In this document: positions 31,871 to 42,455 of the stretch, piece after piece
Position numbering within the stretch: the first letter of the stretch is position 1
Layout of the letters: each line of letters begins with the position of its first letter
Assembly (NCBI GenBank): GCA_963738425.1
Contig: CAVTWT010000015.1
Span: 62,001 to 126,000, forward strand
Source: CADEEN01 sp963738425
GTDB taxonomy: Bacteria; Pseudomonadota; Gammaproteobacteria; Burkholderiales; Burkholderiaceae_C
Direction: 5' to 3'
DNA length: 64,000 bases
Program-made: the position numbers and the translations under genes
Notes under the pieces: generated by a model
Databases searched by the model: none
What the model was told of the DNA's origin: nothing
The model's input: the letters and a program-made list of their open reading frames with translations, nothing else

Positions 31871-32290
31871 TTACTTCTTGCGCAGCTTCTGGATCGCCGC
31901 CAGCTGCGCCGCCATCGTCGCGAACTCGCTGGTCGCTGCGGCCAAATCGATGTCGCTCTTGGCGTTTTGCATCGCCTGCTCGGCGAGCTTCTTGGCTTCG
32001 AGGGCCTTGGCTTCATCGAGGTCGTGGCCGCGGATCGCGGTGTCGGCGAGCACGGTCACCGAGTGCGGCTGCACTTCGAGGATGCCGCCGGCGACGAAGA
32101 CGAATTCCTCTTCGCCGTTGTCGGCGCGCTCGATGCGCACCGCGCCGGGCTTGATGCGCGTGATCAGCGGCGTGTGGCGCGGGTAGATGCCGAGCTCGCC
32201 CATCTCGCCGGGCAGCGCGACGAATTTCGCTTCGCCGCTGAAGATGCTTTCTTCGGCGGAGACGACGTCGACGTGGATGGTGTTGGCCAT
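31871..32290 (-). CDS. atpC: ATP synthase F1 epsilon subunit
   Basis: 139 residues, the usual bacterial length. The N-terminal beta-sandwich starts TIHVDVVSAEESIFSGEAKFVALPG and includes the conserved GELGIYPRHTPL and the region FVFVAGGILEVQPHSVTVLAD. The C-terminal two-helix inhibitory arm (about 90-139) ends QLAAIQKLRKK. It forms part of the central stalk of the cytoplasmic F1 sector. Last gene of the operon, nine bases after atpD, with a hairpin terminator downstream. Confidence 0.96.
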   Translation of the reverse strand: MANTIHVDVVSAEESIFSGEAKFVALPGEMGELGIYPRHTPLITRIKPGAVRIERADNGEEEFVFVAGGILEVQPHSVTVLADTAIRGHDLDEAKALEAKKLAEQAMQNAKSDIDLAAATSEFATMAAQLAAIQKLRKK

Positions 32291-32299
32291 CGTGCTTCC

Positions 32300-33699
32300 T
32301 TATTGAATCTTCTTGGCCTTCTCGATGGCCTGGTCGATGGTGCCGACCATGTAGAACGACTGCTCGGGCATGTGATCGCACTCGCCGGCGACGATCATCT
32401 TGAAGCCGCGGATGGTTTCCTTCAGCGGCACATAGACGCCAGGCGAGCCGGTGAACACTTCGGCGACGTGGAACGGCTGCGACAGGAAGCGCTGGATCTT
32501 GCGCGCGCGCGACACGGCCAGCTTGTCTTCGGGGCTCAACTCGTCCATGCCCAGGATCGCGATGATGTCGCGCAGTTCCTTGTAGCGCTGCAGCGTGGCC
32601 TGCACGGCGCGCGTGGTGTTGTAGTGCTCTTCACCGACGACGTGCGGATCGACCTGGCGGCTGTTGCTGTCCAGCGGATCGACGGCCGGGTAGATGCCGA
32701 GCGCGGCGATGTCGCGCGACAGCACGACGGTGGCGTCCAAGTGCGCGAAGGTCGTGGCCGGGCTCGGGTCGGTCAAGTCATCCGCCGGCACGTACACGGC
32801 CTGGATCGACGTGATCGAGCCGACCTTGGTGGACGTGATGCGCTCCTGCAGGCGGCCCATCTCTTCGGCCAGCGTCGGCTGGTAGCCCACGGCCGACGGC
32901 ATGCGGCCGAGCAGCGCCGAGACTTCCGTGCCGGCCAGCGTGTAGCGGTAGATGTTGTCGACGAAGAACAGCACGTCGCGGCCTTCGTCGCGGAACGACT
33001 CCGGCGATCGTCAGGCCGGTCAACGCGACGCGCAGGCGGTTGCCCGGCGGCTCGTTCATCTGGCCGTAGACCATCGACACTTTCGACTCGCCGAGGTTGT
33101 CGAGCTTGACGACGCCCGACTCGGCCATCTCGTGATAGAAGTCGTTGCCCTCGCGCGTGCGCTCGCCGACGCCGGCAAACACCGACAGGCCCAGTGCGCC
33201 TTGGCGATGTTGTTGATCAGCTCCATCATGTTCACGGTCTTGCCGACACCGGCGCCGCCGAACAGGCCGACCTTGCCGCCCTTGGCGAACGGGCAGATCA
33301 GGTCGATGACCTTGATGCCGGTTTCGAGCAGTTCCTGCGACGGGCTCAGTTCGTCATACGCCGGCGCCTTGCGGTGGATGCTGGCGGTTTGCGTCTGATC
33401 GACCGGGCCGCGCTCGTCGATCGGCTGCCGAGCACGTCCATGATGCGGCCGAGCGTGGCCTTGCCGACCGGCACGGTGATCGCGGACTTGGTGTTGCGCA
33501 CCATCAGGCCACGCTTCAGGCCGTCGGACGAACCGAGCGCGATGGTGCGCACGATGCCGTCGCCCAACTGCTGCTGCACTTCGAGCGTCAGCGCCGAGCC
33601 GTCGAGCTTGAGCGCGTCATAGATGTGCGGCATCTGGTCGCGCGGGAATTCGACGTCGACCACGGCGCCGATGCACTGGACGATCTTGCCTTGAGACAT
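32300..33699 (-). CDS. atpD: ATP synthase F1 beta subunit; three apparent frameshifts
   Basis: 466 residues after correcting single-base indels near 33425 (loss), 33195 (loss) and 33003 (gain); the corrected length equals that of relatives. Catalytic subunit of the F1 hexamer: P-loop GGAGVGKT, catalytic Glu in GERTREGNDFYHEM, FVDNIYRYTLAG and the DELSPEDKLAVSRARKIQ region are all present in three successive frames. An essential respiratory gene broken three times in 500 bases, each time in a short run, argues for sequence error and not a pseudogene. Start at ATG 33699 (MSQGKIVQCIGAVVDVEFP). Confidence 0.95.
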
Positions 33700-33722
33700 T
33701 GCTGTGTTTCCTTCTGGGATGC

Positions 33723-34601
33723 TTAAACCGCGGCGGCACCGCCGACGATCTCCGAAAGCTCTTTCGTGATCGCCGCCTGGCGCGTCTTGTTGTAGATGAG
33801 TTTCAGCTCGGCAATCAGGCTGCCGGCGTTGTCGGTGGCCGACTTCATCGCCACCATGCGCGCGCTCTGCTCGCTGGCCATGTTGTCGGCGACGGCCTGG
33901 TAGACCAGCGCTTCGAGATAGCGCTTCAACAGCTCGTCGATGACGCTCGGCGCGTCGGGCTCGTAGATGTAGTCCCAGCCGTAGGCCTTTTTCTCTTCGG
34001 CCGACTGCGACAGGCGGTCGGCGCCCAGGGGCAGCAGCGTCTGCACCTGCGGCTCCTGCTTCATCGTGTTGATGAACTGCGTGTAGCAGAGGTACACCGC
34101 GTCCAACTTGCCTTCGACGAACTGGTCGAGCATGACCTTGACCGGGCCGATCAGCTTGTCGAGCAGCGGCTTGTCGCCGAGCTGCACCGCGTGGCTCAGC
34201 ACGTCCGCATTGATGCGGTTCATGAAGCCGAAGCCCTTGTTGCCGATGGCGACGACCTTGATCGCCTTGCCGGCGTCCTTGGCTTCGCGCATCTTGATGG
34301 TCACGGCGCGCAGGACGTTGGTGTTCAAGCCGCCGCACAGTCCCTTGTCGGTCGTGACGACGATGAAGCCGACGGCCTTGGCGTCACCGGTCGCACGCAT
34401 GTACGGCGACTGGTACTCGGGGTTGGCCTGCGACAGGTTGGCGGCGATGTTGCGCACCTTGTCGCTGTACGGCCGCGCCTGGCGCATGCGCTCCTGCGCC
34501 TTGCGCATCTTGCTCGCAGCCACCATTTCCATGGCCTTGGTGATCTTCTTGGTGTTCTCCACCGATTTGATCTTGCTGCGGATTTCTTTGCCGACTGCCA
34601 T
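33723..34601 (-). CDS. atpG: ATP synthase F1 gamma subunit
   Basis: 292 residues. Central rotor shaft: the N-terminal coiled-coil helix (KEIRSKIKSVENTKKITKAMEMVAASKMRKAQ), the Rossmann-like middle (FIVVTTDKGLCGGLNTN) and the C-terminal helix (ARMVAMKSATDNAGSLIAELKLIYNKTRQAAITKEL) are all intact. It lies between atpA and atpD in standard order, with 29 and 23 bases between genes, and shows no frameshift. Confidence 0.97.
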   Translation of the reverse strand: MAVGKEIRSKIKSVENTKKITKAMEMVAASKMRKAQERMRQARPYSDKVRNIAANLSQANPEYQSPYMRATGDAKAVGFIVVTTDKGLCGGLNTNVLRAVTIKMREAKDAGKAIKVVAIGNKGFGFMNRINADVLSHAVQLGDKPLLDKLIGPVKVMLDQFVEGKLDAVYLCYTQFINTMKQEPQVQTLLPLGADRLSQSAEEKKAYGWDYIYEPDAPSVIDELLKRYLEALVYQAVADNMASEQSARMVAMKSATDNAGSLIAELKLIYNKTRQAAITKELSEIVGGAAAV

Positions 34602-34630
34602 GAGCGGGCTCCTTGCTCAGTGCGTCGTGA

Positions 34631-36185
<1,555 letters not shown>

Positions 36186-36209
36186 GCTTTGCTCCAAGCG
36201 CTCGTTGGG

Positions 36210-36734
36210 TTATGCGACGAGCGCGGTCTTCATCTGTTGCAGGCGGGCGGCCACCGAGGTGTCGAGCACTTCATCGCCGACCACCACGCGGATGCCGCCG
36301 ATCAGTTCGGGCTTCACGACCACGCTGGCGTTGAGCTTGCGGGCGAAGCGCTTTTCGAGCGCGGCCTTGACGTCGGCGAGCTGGCCCGCCTCGATCGGGT
36401 AGGCCGATTCGATGGTCGCGTCGGACACACCCGACTGCGCATTGACCAGCGCGTGGAACTGCGACGCGATCTCGGGCAGCGCGCTGGTGCGGCCGTTGTC
36501 GATCACGGTGCGCAGGAAGGTTTGCACCTTCGGCGCCAGCGGCGTCTTGACGACGCCGCCGATCAGGTCGAACACCTGTTGCGACGTGACCTTCGGGTTG
36601 TCGGCGAACTGGCGCAGTTGCGCATCGGCCGCGACAGCGGCCAGCGCATTCACCTGCTCCGATTCCGCGGCGCCGACGCCGGCCTTGAACAAGGCCTCGG
36701 CGTAGGGACGCGCGATGGTGGCGAGTTCGGCCAT
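36210..36734 (-). CDS. atpH: ATP synthase F1 delta subunit
   Basis: 174 residues. Peripheral-stalk cap joining F1 to the b dimer: N-terminal helical bundle MAELATIARPYAEALFKAG and the C-terminal signature region (ASVVVKPELIGGIRVVVGDEVLDTSVAARLQQMK). Its start is two bases after the atpF stop and its end 24 bases before atpA, as in other betaproteobacteria. Confidence 0.95.
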   Translation of the reverse strand: MAELATIARPYAEALFKAGVGAAESEQVNALAAVAADAQLRQFADNPKVTSQQVFDLIGGVVKTPLAPKVQTFLRTVIDNGRTSALPEIASQFHALVNAQSGVSDATIESAYPIEAGQLADVKAALEKRFARKLNASVVVKPELIGGIRVVVGDEVLDTSVAARLQQMKTALVA

Positions 36735-36736
36735 GG

Positions 36737-37207
36737 TCAGAGTTCCGTCTTCAGGCGGCCGAGCAGGTCGGCGTGCACGGACGGGTTGACCTCTTTGCGA
36801 AGGATCTGCTCGGCGCCCTTGACGGCGAGCGCAGCGACCTGATCGCGCAGCGCTTCGCGCGCCTTCACCGACTCTTGCGCGGCTTCGGCCTTCGCGGCGG
36901 CGATGATCTTGGCGGCCTCTTCGTTGGCGCGGCCCTTGGCCTCTTCGACCGTCTGCTGTGCCAGGCGATCGGCGTCGGCCAGGCGCTTCTGCGCGTCGGT
37001 GCGCGCAGCGGCGAGTTGGTCCTCGACGCGCTTGTTGGCCGAGGCGAGATCGGCCTTGGCCTTGTCGGCGGCGGACAGGCCGTCGGCGATCTTTTTTGCG
37101 CGCTCGTCAAGCGCGGCCATGATCGGCGGCCATACGAATTTCATCGTGAACCAGACCAGGATCGCGAAGACGATCATCTGGACGATGAGGGTTGCGTTGA
37201 TGCTCAC
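36737..37207 (-). CDS. atpF: ATP synthase Fo b subunit
   Basis: 156 residues starting at GTG 37207, chosen because it begins the conserved SINATLIVQMIVFAILVWF and has a GAGG ribosome site; the upstream part of the frame is not conserved. One N-terminal membrane helix (about 5-25) with the WPPIMAALDERAKKI transition, then a long Ala/Glu/Lys-rich helix that dimerises as the peripheral stalk. The length is that of the E. coli subunit. Confidence 0.95.
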   Translation of the reverse strand: MSINATLIVQMIVFAILVWFTMKFVWPPIMAALDERAKKIADGLSAADKAKADLASANKRVEDQLAAARTDAQKRLADADRLAQQTVEEAKGRANEEAAKIIAAAKAEAAQESVKAREALRDQVAALAVKGAEQILRKEVNPSVHADLLGRLKTEL

Positions 37208-37289
37208 GTCAGGTTGCCTCGAAAGGAAGTGAATTCGAGGGCGGCGGCTTCGTTTGCACACCGCCCCGCCACAAACCTCTTAAACCGAA

Positions 37290-37553
37290 TTACTTCGGCA
37301 GGTTGGCGATCTGGCCGAGGAACGGGTTCGCGGTGGCGAACCACAGCGCGATACCGGCGCCGATGATGAAGGCCGCGTCGATCAGGCCGGCCAGCAGGAA
37401 CATCTTGGTCTGCAACTCGCCCATCAACTCGGGCTGGCGCGCGGCCGACTCGAGGTACTTGCTGCCCATGATGCCGATGCCGATGCAGGCGCCGAGCGCG
37501 CCCAAACCGATGATCAGGCCGGCGGCGATGGCAACAAAGCTGATGACTTCCAT
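37290..37553 (-). CDS. atpE: ATP synthase Fo c subunit
   Basis: 87 residues, two membrane helices joined by the polar loop ARQPELMGEL. The ion-binding residue is Asp in the second helix (LIDAAFIIGAG), and the extra carboxylate and Ser/Thr of sodium-type c subunits are absent, so this is a proton-driven ring. The first helix carries the usual Gly/Ala packing motif (GLGALGACIGIGIMGS). The gap of about 80 bases to atpF holds no gene. Confidence 0.96.
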   Translation of the reverse strand: MEVISFVAIAAGLIIGLGALGACIGIGIMGSKYLESAARQPELMGELQTKMFLLAGLIDAAFIIGAGIALWFATANPFLGQIANLPK

Positions 37554-37606
37554 TTGTGACTCCTAAGGTCGATTGGTTTGTGGAGGAAAGAAGAAAGAGA
37601 AAGAGA

Positions 37607-38479
37607 CTAGTGAGAGTCGTGCGCCTGGCCGACATACACCAACGTCAGCATCATGAACACGAAGGCTTGCAGCGTGATGATCAGGATGTGGAAGATGGCC
37701 CACGCGGTGCCAGCGATGATGTGGCCGATGGCCAGGCCAATGCCGGTGGCCGACAGCGACCACGCGCCGCCCATCAATGCGATCAGCATGAAGATCAGCT
37801 CGCCGGCGTACATGTTGCCGAACAGCCGCATGCCATGCGAGACGGTCTTGGCGACGAACTCGATGATCTGCATCAGGAAGTTGGCGATGCCCAGCGGAAT
37901 CGCGAACAGCGGGTTCTTGCTGGTGCCGAACGGCGCGCTGATGAGTTCGTGCGCCCAACCGCCGACGCCCTTGATCTTGACGTTGTAGAACAGGCACAGC
38001 AGCAGCACCGACAGCGACAGGCCCATCGTCACCGACAGGTCGGCCGTCGGCACGACGCGCATGTAGTTCTTGTCGGTGAAGGCCTTGTGCAGGCCATGCT
38101 CCCAGATGTAGGGAATCAGATCGACCGGCAGCAGATCCATCGCGTTCATCAGGAAGATCCAGATGAACACCGTGAGGGCAAACGGCGCGACGAGGCGGCG
38201 GCTGTTGGCGTTGTGCACGATGCCCTTGGCCTGGCTCTCGACCATCTCGACCAGGATTTCCACCGCGGCCTGGAAGCGGCCCGGCACCCCTGAAGTGGCG
38301 CTCTTGGCGGCACGCCAGAGCAGGAAGCAGCCGACGGCGCCGAGCAGCACCGCCCAGAACATCGAATCGAAGTTGATCACCGAGAAATCGACGACCGCTT
38401 TCTGCTTGGTGTTCTGCAGGTGCGTCAGGTGGTGAATGATGTATTCACCGGCGGTGGGAGCGTGTCCTTCGGCAGCCAT
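37607..38479 (-). CDS. atpB: ATP synthase Fo a subunit
   Basis: 290 residues with five to six membrane helices. The essential half-channel Arg is in SHGMRLFGNMYAGELIF, and the last helices contain IAGTAWAIFHILIITLQAFVFMMLTLVY, the Gln-containing helix facing the c ring. The N-terminal extension before the first helix is typical of betaproteobacteria. It lies between atpI and atpE. Confidence 0.96.
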   Translation of the reverse strand: MAAEGHAPTAGEYIIHHLTHLQNTKQKAVVDFSVINFDSMFWAVLLGAVGCFLLWRAAKSATSGVPGRFQAAVEILVEMVESQAKGIVHNANSRRLVAPFALTVFIWIFLMNAMDLLPVDLIPYIWEHGLHKAFTDKNYMRVVPTADLSVTMGLSLSVLLLCLFYNVKIKGVGGWAHELISAPFGTSKNPLFAIPLGIANFLMQIIEFVAKTVSHGMRLFGNMYAGELIFMLIALMGGAWSLSATGIGLAIGHIIAGTAWAIFHILIITLQAFVFMMLTLVYVGQAHDSH

Positions 38480-38509
38480 GTCTTGTTCGTGACCCGTCGT
38501 TCTTCGTTT

Positions 38510-38974
38510 TCACACCCGGCGGCGCCAAGCCAGCGCCACCCAGTACACCTTGATGCAGACCACCAGACCCGCCAGCAATGCCGGCCAGACCAGAGGCTGC
38601 ACGATTCGCGACGCCACCATCAGCAGCGCGATCGAAACACCCATTTTCACCATCAACCAGAACATGAAGCTGACGGCGCTGCCGACAGGCGACATGCTGG
38701 TCAGCGGGCTGGTCATGCCACGCGCCATCAACGCGCCCGGCACCACCACCACGCCGGCGCCGTACAGCGCCGACCAGAACACCTCCACCCGGCCAGTGGC
38801 CACGCCTGCAATCAGCGCCACCACCAGCCCGACCGCGATCTGCACCGCGATCACCCGCCACGGGTTCACCGCATGCGGGTCTTTTGCTGCCAATTCGCGG
38901 GCTTGTTCCCGCGTCAAGGCCTTGAACGGAACTTCGCGGCCGTCATCTGTGTCTTCGTCTTTCCACGCGTTCAC
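38510..38974 (-). CDS. atpI: ATP synthase subunit I
   Basis: 154 residues from GTG 38974. A polar N-terminus (about 45 residues, acidic then FKALTREQARELAAKDP) leads to four membrane helices (IAVQIAVGLVVALIAGVATG; FWSALYGAGVVVVPGAL; AVSFMFWLMVKMGVSIALLMVA; LVWPALLAGLVVCIKVYWVAL). AtpI helps c-ring assembly and is encoded first in the operon. The start is uncertain because the frame is open upstream across the divergent DUF2062 gene; GTG 38974 begins the plausible protein and leaves about 115 bases for the divergent promoters. Confidence 0.85.
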   Translation of the reverse strand: MNAWKDEDTDDGREVPFKALTREQARELAAKDPHAVNPWRVIAVQIAVGLVVALIAGVATGRVEVFWSALYGAGVVVVPGALMARGMTSPLTSMSPVGSAVSFMFWLMVKMGVSIALLMVASRIVQPLVWPALLAGLVVCIKVYWVALAWRRRV

Positions 38975-39088
38975 GGATGCATCCGGCAAAGCCGCGGGAT
39001 TATAGGGGCGAACCCGCGGCCGGCGACCGCCCAGCACCCTGACACCCACGAACTCCCTCGGGCAAGCGCAACGCAGGATGATGTGCCG

Positions 39089-39628
39089 ATGACACAACCC
39101 GGTTTCTGGCAGCAGCTTCAGGCCCGCCTCAAAAGCGAGCTGCCGAAGCCGCATCAACTCGCGGAGCACCGGTGGCTGGCGCCGATTGCGCACCGGCTCA
39201 CCGAGCATGGCCTGTGGCACGCCAAGACCGAATCGGTTGCGCGCGGCGTGGCGATCGGCTTGTTCTGGGCGTTCTTGCTTCCGGTTGCGCAAATTCTGGT
39301 GGCCGCGGCACACAGCGTCTGGTGGCGCGCCAACATCCCCGTGGCCGCCGGCGTCACCCTCATCACCAACCCGTTCACGATCGGCGGTTGGCTGTGGCTG
39401 GCCTATCAGGCGGGTTCGCTCTTCATCGCGCCCGATGCCGCCGCGCCCGTGGCCGACGGCTGGCTGGGCACGCTGCAGACGCTGGGCTGGCCGACGGTGC
39501 TCGGCATGGCCCTGTTTGCCGTGGGCGGCGCGGCGCTCGGCTATTTCGGCGTGAAGCTGTTCTCCCGCATCAGTCTGGCGTGGCGGATGCGACAGCGCAT
39601 GCTTCGCCAACGCGCGGCGCGCGTGTGA
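39089..39628 (+). CDS. DUF2062 membrane protein
   Basis: 179 residues from ATG 39089, with AGGATG upstream. Three to four membrane helices. The family features are the basic N-terminus, VARGVAIGLFWAFLLPVAQILVAAAHSVWW, and NIPVAAGVTLITNPFTIGGWLWLAYQAG, with the conserved T-N-P-x-T-x-G motif of DUF2062. A C-terminal Arg-rich tail follows the last helix. Function unknown. Divergent from atpI and 13 bases before the DsbD-like gene. Confidence 0.85.
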   Translation: MTQPGFWQQLQARLKSELPKPHQLAEHRWLAPIAHRLTEHGLWHAKTESVARGVAIGLFWAFLLPVAQILVAAAHSVWWRANIPVAAGVTLITNPFTIGGWLWLAYQAGSLFIAPDAAAPVADGWLGTLQTLGWPTVLGMALFAVGGAALGYFGVKLFSRISLAWRMRQRMLRQRAARV

Positions 39629-39641
39629 CACTGGAAGGGTC

Positions 39642-41782
39642 ATGAAGCGCTGGATCGTTGCCCTCTTCGCCACCGCCTTCGCGCTGGGGGCGCACGCGCA
39701 GTCCGCCGTCGTCAAGACCGACGAAGTCCGCGCGGAGTTGGTCGCCCATGCGCCTGACGGCGTGTCGGCCGGCAAGCCGGTGTGGCTCGGCCTCGTCATC
39801 GAGCACGCGCCTCACTGGCACACCTACTGGAAGAACCCCGGCGACTCGGGCCTGCCGACGACGCTGGCCTGGCAGTTGCCGGCCGGTGCGAGCGCCGGTG
39901 ACATCGCTTGGCCGACGCCCAAGCGCCTGCCGGTCGGCCCGCTGGTCAACTACGGCTACGAAGACAAGCTGCTGTTGCCGGTGCCGATCGCCATCGCCAG
40001 CGACTTCAAGGGCGAGTCCTTCGATGTGAAGCTGTCGGCGCAGTGGCTGGTGTGCAAGGACGTCTGCATCCCACAGCAAGGCGAGTTTGCGCTGCGGGTG
40101 CCGGTGAATGCCACGTCGGCGGCCCACAGCGCAATGTTCACGTCGGCTTGGGCAGCGCAGCCGAAAGACGCGGCGAATGCAAAGGTCAGCGCCGAGCTGG
40201 TCGACGACGCCAAGCTGTTGCGCATGAGCATCGGCGGCCTGCCCGCGGCGCTGCAGGGCAAGGAGCTGGCGTTCTTCGCCGAAGCGGCCGGCGTGATCGA
40301 CCACGCGGCCAAGGTCACGGGCACTTGGGACGGCAGCACCTGGCGCGCCGACGTGCCGATCTCGCCGCAGCGCTTCGAAAGCCCATCGAAGATGCATGCG
40401 GTGCTGACGGCGCCGGGGCAGGCGGCCGGCACGCGGATCGGCTTTGCGATTGCAGGCGCGTGGCCCGCACTGACACCGCCCACGCCAGCGGCCGTGCTGG
40501 ACACACCGGCGGCGGCCGTGTCGCCGCCACCGCCCGACATCGGCTTCGGCGCGGCGCTGTTGTTCGCCTTCATCGGCGGCGCGCTGCTGAACCTGATGCC
40601 CTGCGTGTTCCCGATCCTGTCGCTCAAGGTGCTCGGCTTTGCCGGCCACGCGCACAGCCGGCGCGCGCTGGTCGGCGGCGGCCTGGCCTACACCGCGGGC
40701 GTCGTGCTGTCCTTCGTCGCGCTCGGCGGCGTTGTTGATCGCGCTGCGCGCCGGCGGCGAGCAGATCGGCTGGGGCTTCCAGCTGCAATCGCCGGGATTC
40801 GTCGTCGTGCTCGCCGTGTTGTTCACGTTGATTGCGCTCAACCTCGCCGGCCTGTTCGAGTTCGGCACCGTGCTGCCGAGCGGGCTGGCCTCGGCCCGCT
40901 TGCGCCATCCGCTGGCCGACAGCTTCCTCACTGGCGTGCTCGCCGTCGCGGTGGCCTCGCCGTGCACCGCGCCGTTCATGGGCGCGGCACTGGGTTTTGC
41001 GTTCACGCTGCCGGCTGCGCAATCGCTTGTTGTTGTTCGCCGTGCTCGGCCTGGGCATGGCCTTGCCCTACCTGCTGATGAGCGCCTGGCCCGCGGTCGC
41101 GCGCGCGATGCCCCGGCCGGGGGTGTGGATGGCGACCTTCAAGACCGTCATGGCCTTCCCGATGCTGGCCACCGTGGTCTGGCTGGTCTGGGTGCTCGGC
41201 CAGCAGACCAGCATCGACGGTGCAGCAGCGCTGCTCGCCGTGCTGGTGGCCCTCGCCTTTGCGCTGTGGGCCTGGGGGCGCGTGGACAGCACGCGCGTCG
41301 CCCGCGCGGCGTGGAGCACGGTCGGCGTGGCGCTGCTCGGCCTGTCTGTCGCCTGGGCGCTGCCGATGTGGCGCGAAGCACAAGCCGCGCCGGCAGCCGC
41401 TGCGAGCAGCGAGCGCTGGCAAGCCTGGAGCCCCGAGCGCGTGGCGGCGCTCAACGGCGAAGGCCGCACCGTGTTCGTCGACTTCACGGCGGCATGGTGC
41501 GTCACCTGCCAAGTCAACAAACGCTCGACCCTGAACGACGCAGGGTTGATGGCCGAGATGGACACTGCGCGCGTGGCATTGTTGCGGGCCGACTGGACGC
41601 GGCGCGACGCCACCATCAGCAACGAGCTGTCACGCCTCGGACGCAACGGCGTGCCGGTGTATGCGATCTACCGCCCGGGGCAGGGTGCGAATCAGCAGCC
41701 GACGCTGCTGCCCGAGCTGCTCAGCGTTTCAACCGTGCGCGACGCACTGGCGTTGCCGCGAGCCAAGGAGTCCCCGCAATGA
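39642..41782 (+). CDS. ScsB-like DsbD family thiol:disulfide interchange protein; two apparent frameshifts
   Basis: About 712 residues after correcting single-base insertions near 40733 and 41027. Signal peptide (ALGAHAQ), then an N-terminal domain of the ScsB type (APHWHTYWKNPGDSGLPTTL; CKDVCIPQQGEF with a Cys pair). An eight-helix transmembrane domain follows, with its redox cysteines in NLMPCVFPILSLKVLG and VASPCTAPFMGAALG. The periplasmic thioredoxin domain has TAAWCVTCQVNK (CxxC) and GVPVYAIYRP. It carries electrons from cytoplasmic thioredoxin to periplasmic partners. The downstream redoxin starts within its stop codon and is a likely partner. Confidence 0.88.
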
Positions 41783-42387
41783 AGATGAAGTGTCTGTTGT
41801 CCACGCTGATGCTCGCTGCCTCGACGGCATTCGCTGCGCCCGCGGTCGTCGGCCAACCGGCGCCGGCCTTCAGCGTCACCGACACCAGCGGCAAGGCCGT
41901 GTCGCTGGCCGACTTCAAGGGCAAGACCGTCGTCCTCGAGTGGGTCAACCCCGGCTGCCCGTATGTGCGCAAGCACTACGACAGCGCCAACATGCAGGCC
42001 ACGCAGAAAGGCGCCGCCGGCCAAGGCGTGGTCTGGCTCGCGGTCAACTCCACCGCACAAGAGCACTACGACTACAAGAAGCCGGCCGACATGGCCGCGT
42101 GGATGCAGTCGCAGAAGGCCGCCGCCACGCACACGCTGATGGACAGCGACGGCAAGATCGGCAAGGCCTATGGCGCGCGCACGACACCGCACATGTACGT
42201 GGTCGATGCGAAGGGCACTTTGGCGTATGCCGGCGGCATCGACGACAAGGCCACCGCGAATGCGGCCGATGTGAAGACGGCGAAGAACTACGTCAACGCC
42301 GCGCTCGGCGATGTGCTCGCCGGCAAGGCTGTTGCGCAGGCTGTGACGCGGCCGTATGGCTGCTCGGTGAAGTACTCGGACGGCTGA
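41779..42387 (+). CDS. Periplasmic thioredoxin-like redoxin
   Basis: 202 residues; the ATG overlaps the DsbD-like stop (ATGA). Signal peptide (STAFAAP). A TlpA/AhpC-like fold begins VGQPAPAFSVTDTSGKAVSLADFKGKTVVLEWVNPGC. The active-site loop is NPGCPYVRKHY, a single peroxidatic-type Cys with no second Cys in a CxxC. Another Cys is near the C-terminus (RPYGCSVKY) and could form the resolving disulfide. TTPHMYVVDAKG supplies the cis-Pro. The genetic coupling suggests that the ScsB-like protein recycles it. It could reduce peroxide or protect proteins under stress (inference). Confidence 0.85.
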   Translation: MKMKCLLSTLMLAASTAFAAPAVVGQPAPAFSVTDTSGKAVSLADFKGKTVVLEWVNPGCPYVRKHYDSANMQATQKGAAGQGVVWLAVNSTAQEHYDYKKPADMAAWMQSQKAAATHTLMDSDGKIGKAYGARTTPHMYVVDAKGTLAYAGGIDDKATANAADVKTAKNYVNAALGDVLAGKAVAQAVTRPYGCSVKYSDG

Positions 42388-42401
42388 CGCGCCCACTTGC
42401 C

Positions 42402-42449
42402 CGTTCGGGCTGAGCTTGTCGAAGCCCTTCGACAAGCTCAGGGTGAACG
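42402..42449. repeat. Palindromic repeat/terminator between convergent genes
   Basis: Inverted repeat CTGAGCTTGTCGAA - GCCC - TTCGACAAGCTCAG (14 perfect bp), extended on both sides to CGTTC / GAACG with three mismatches, so a 22-bp stem in all. This sequence type is a common intergenic repeat in beta- and some gammaproteobacteria, by recall. It sits exactly between the convergent redoxin and glpD genes and can serve as a bidirectional terminator. Confidence 0.75.
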
Positions 42450-42455
42450 GGGGGA

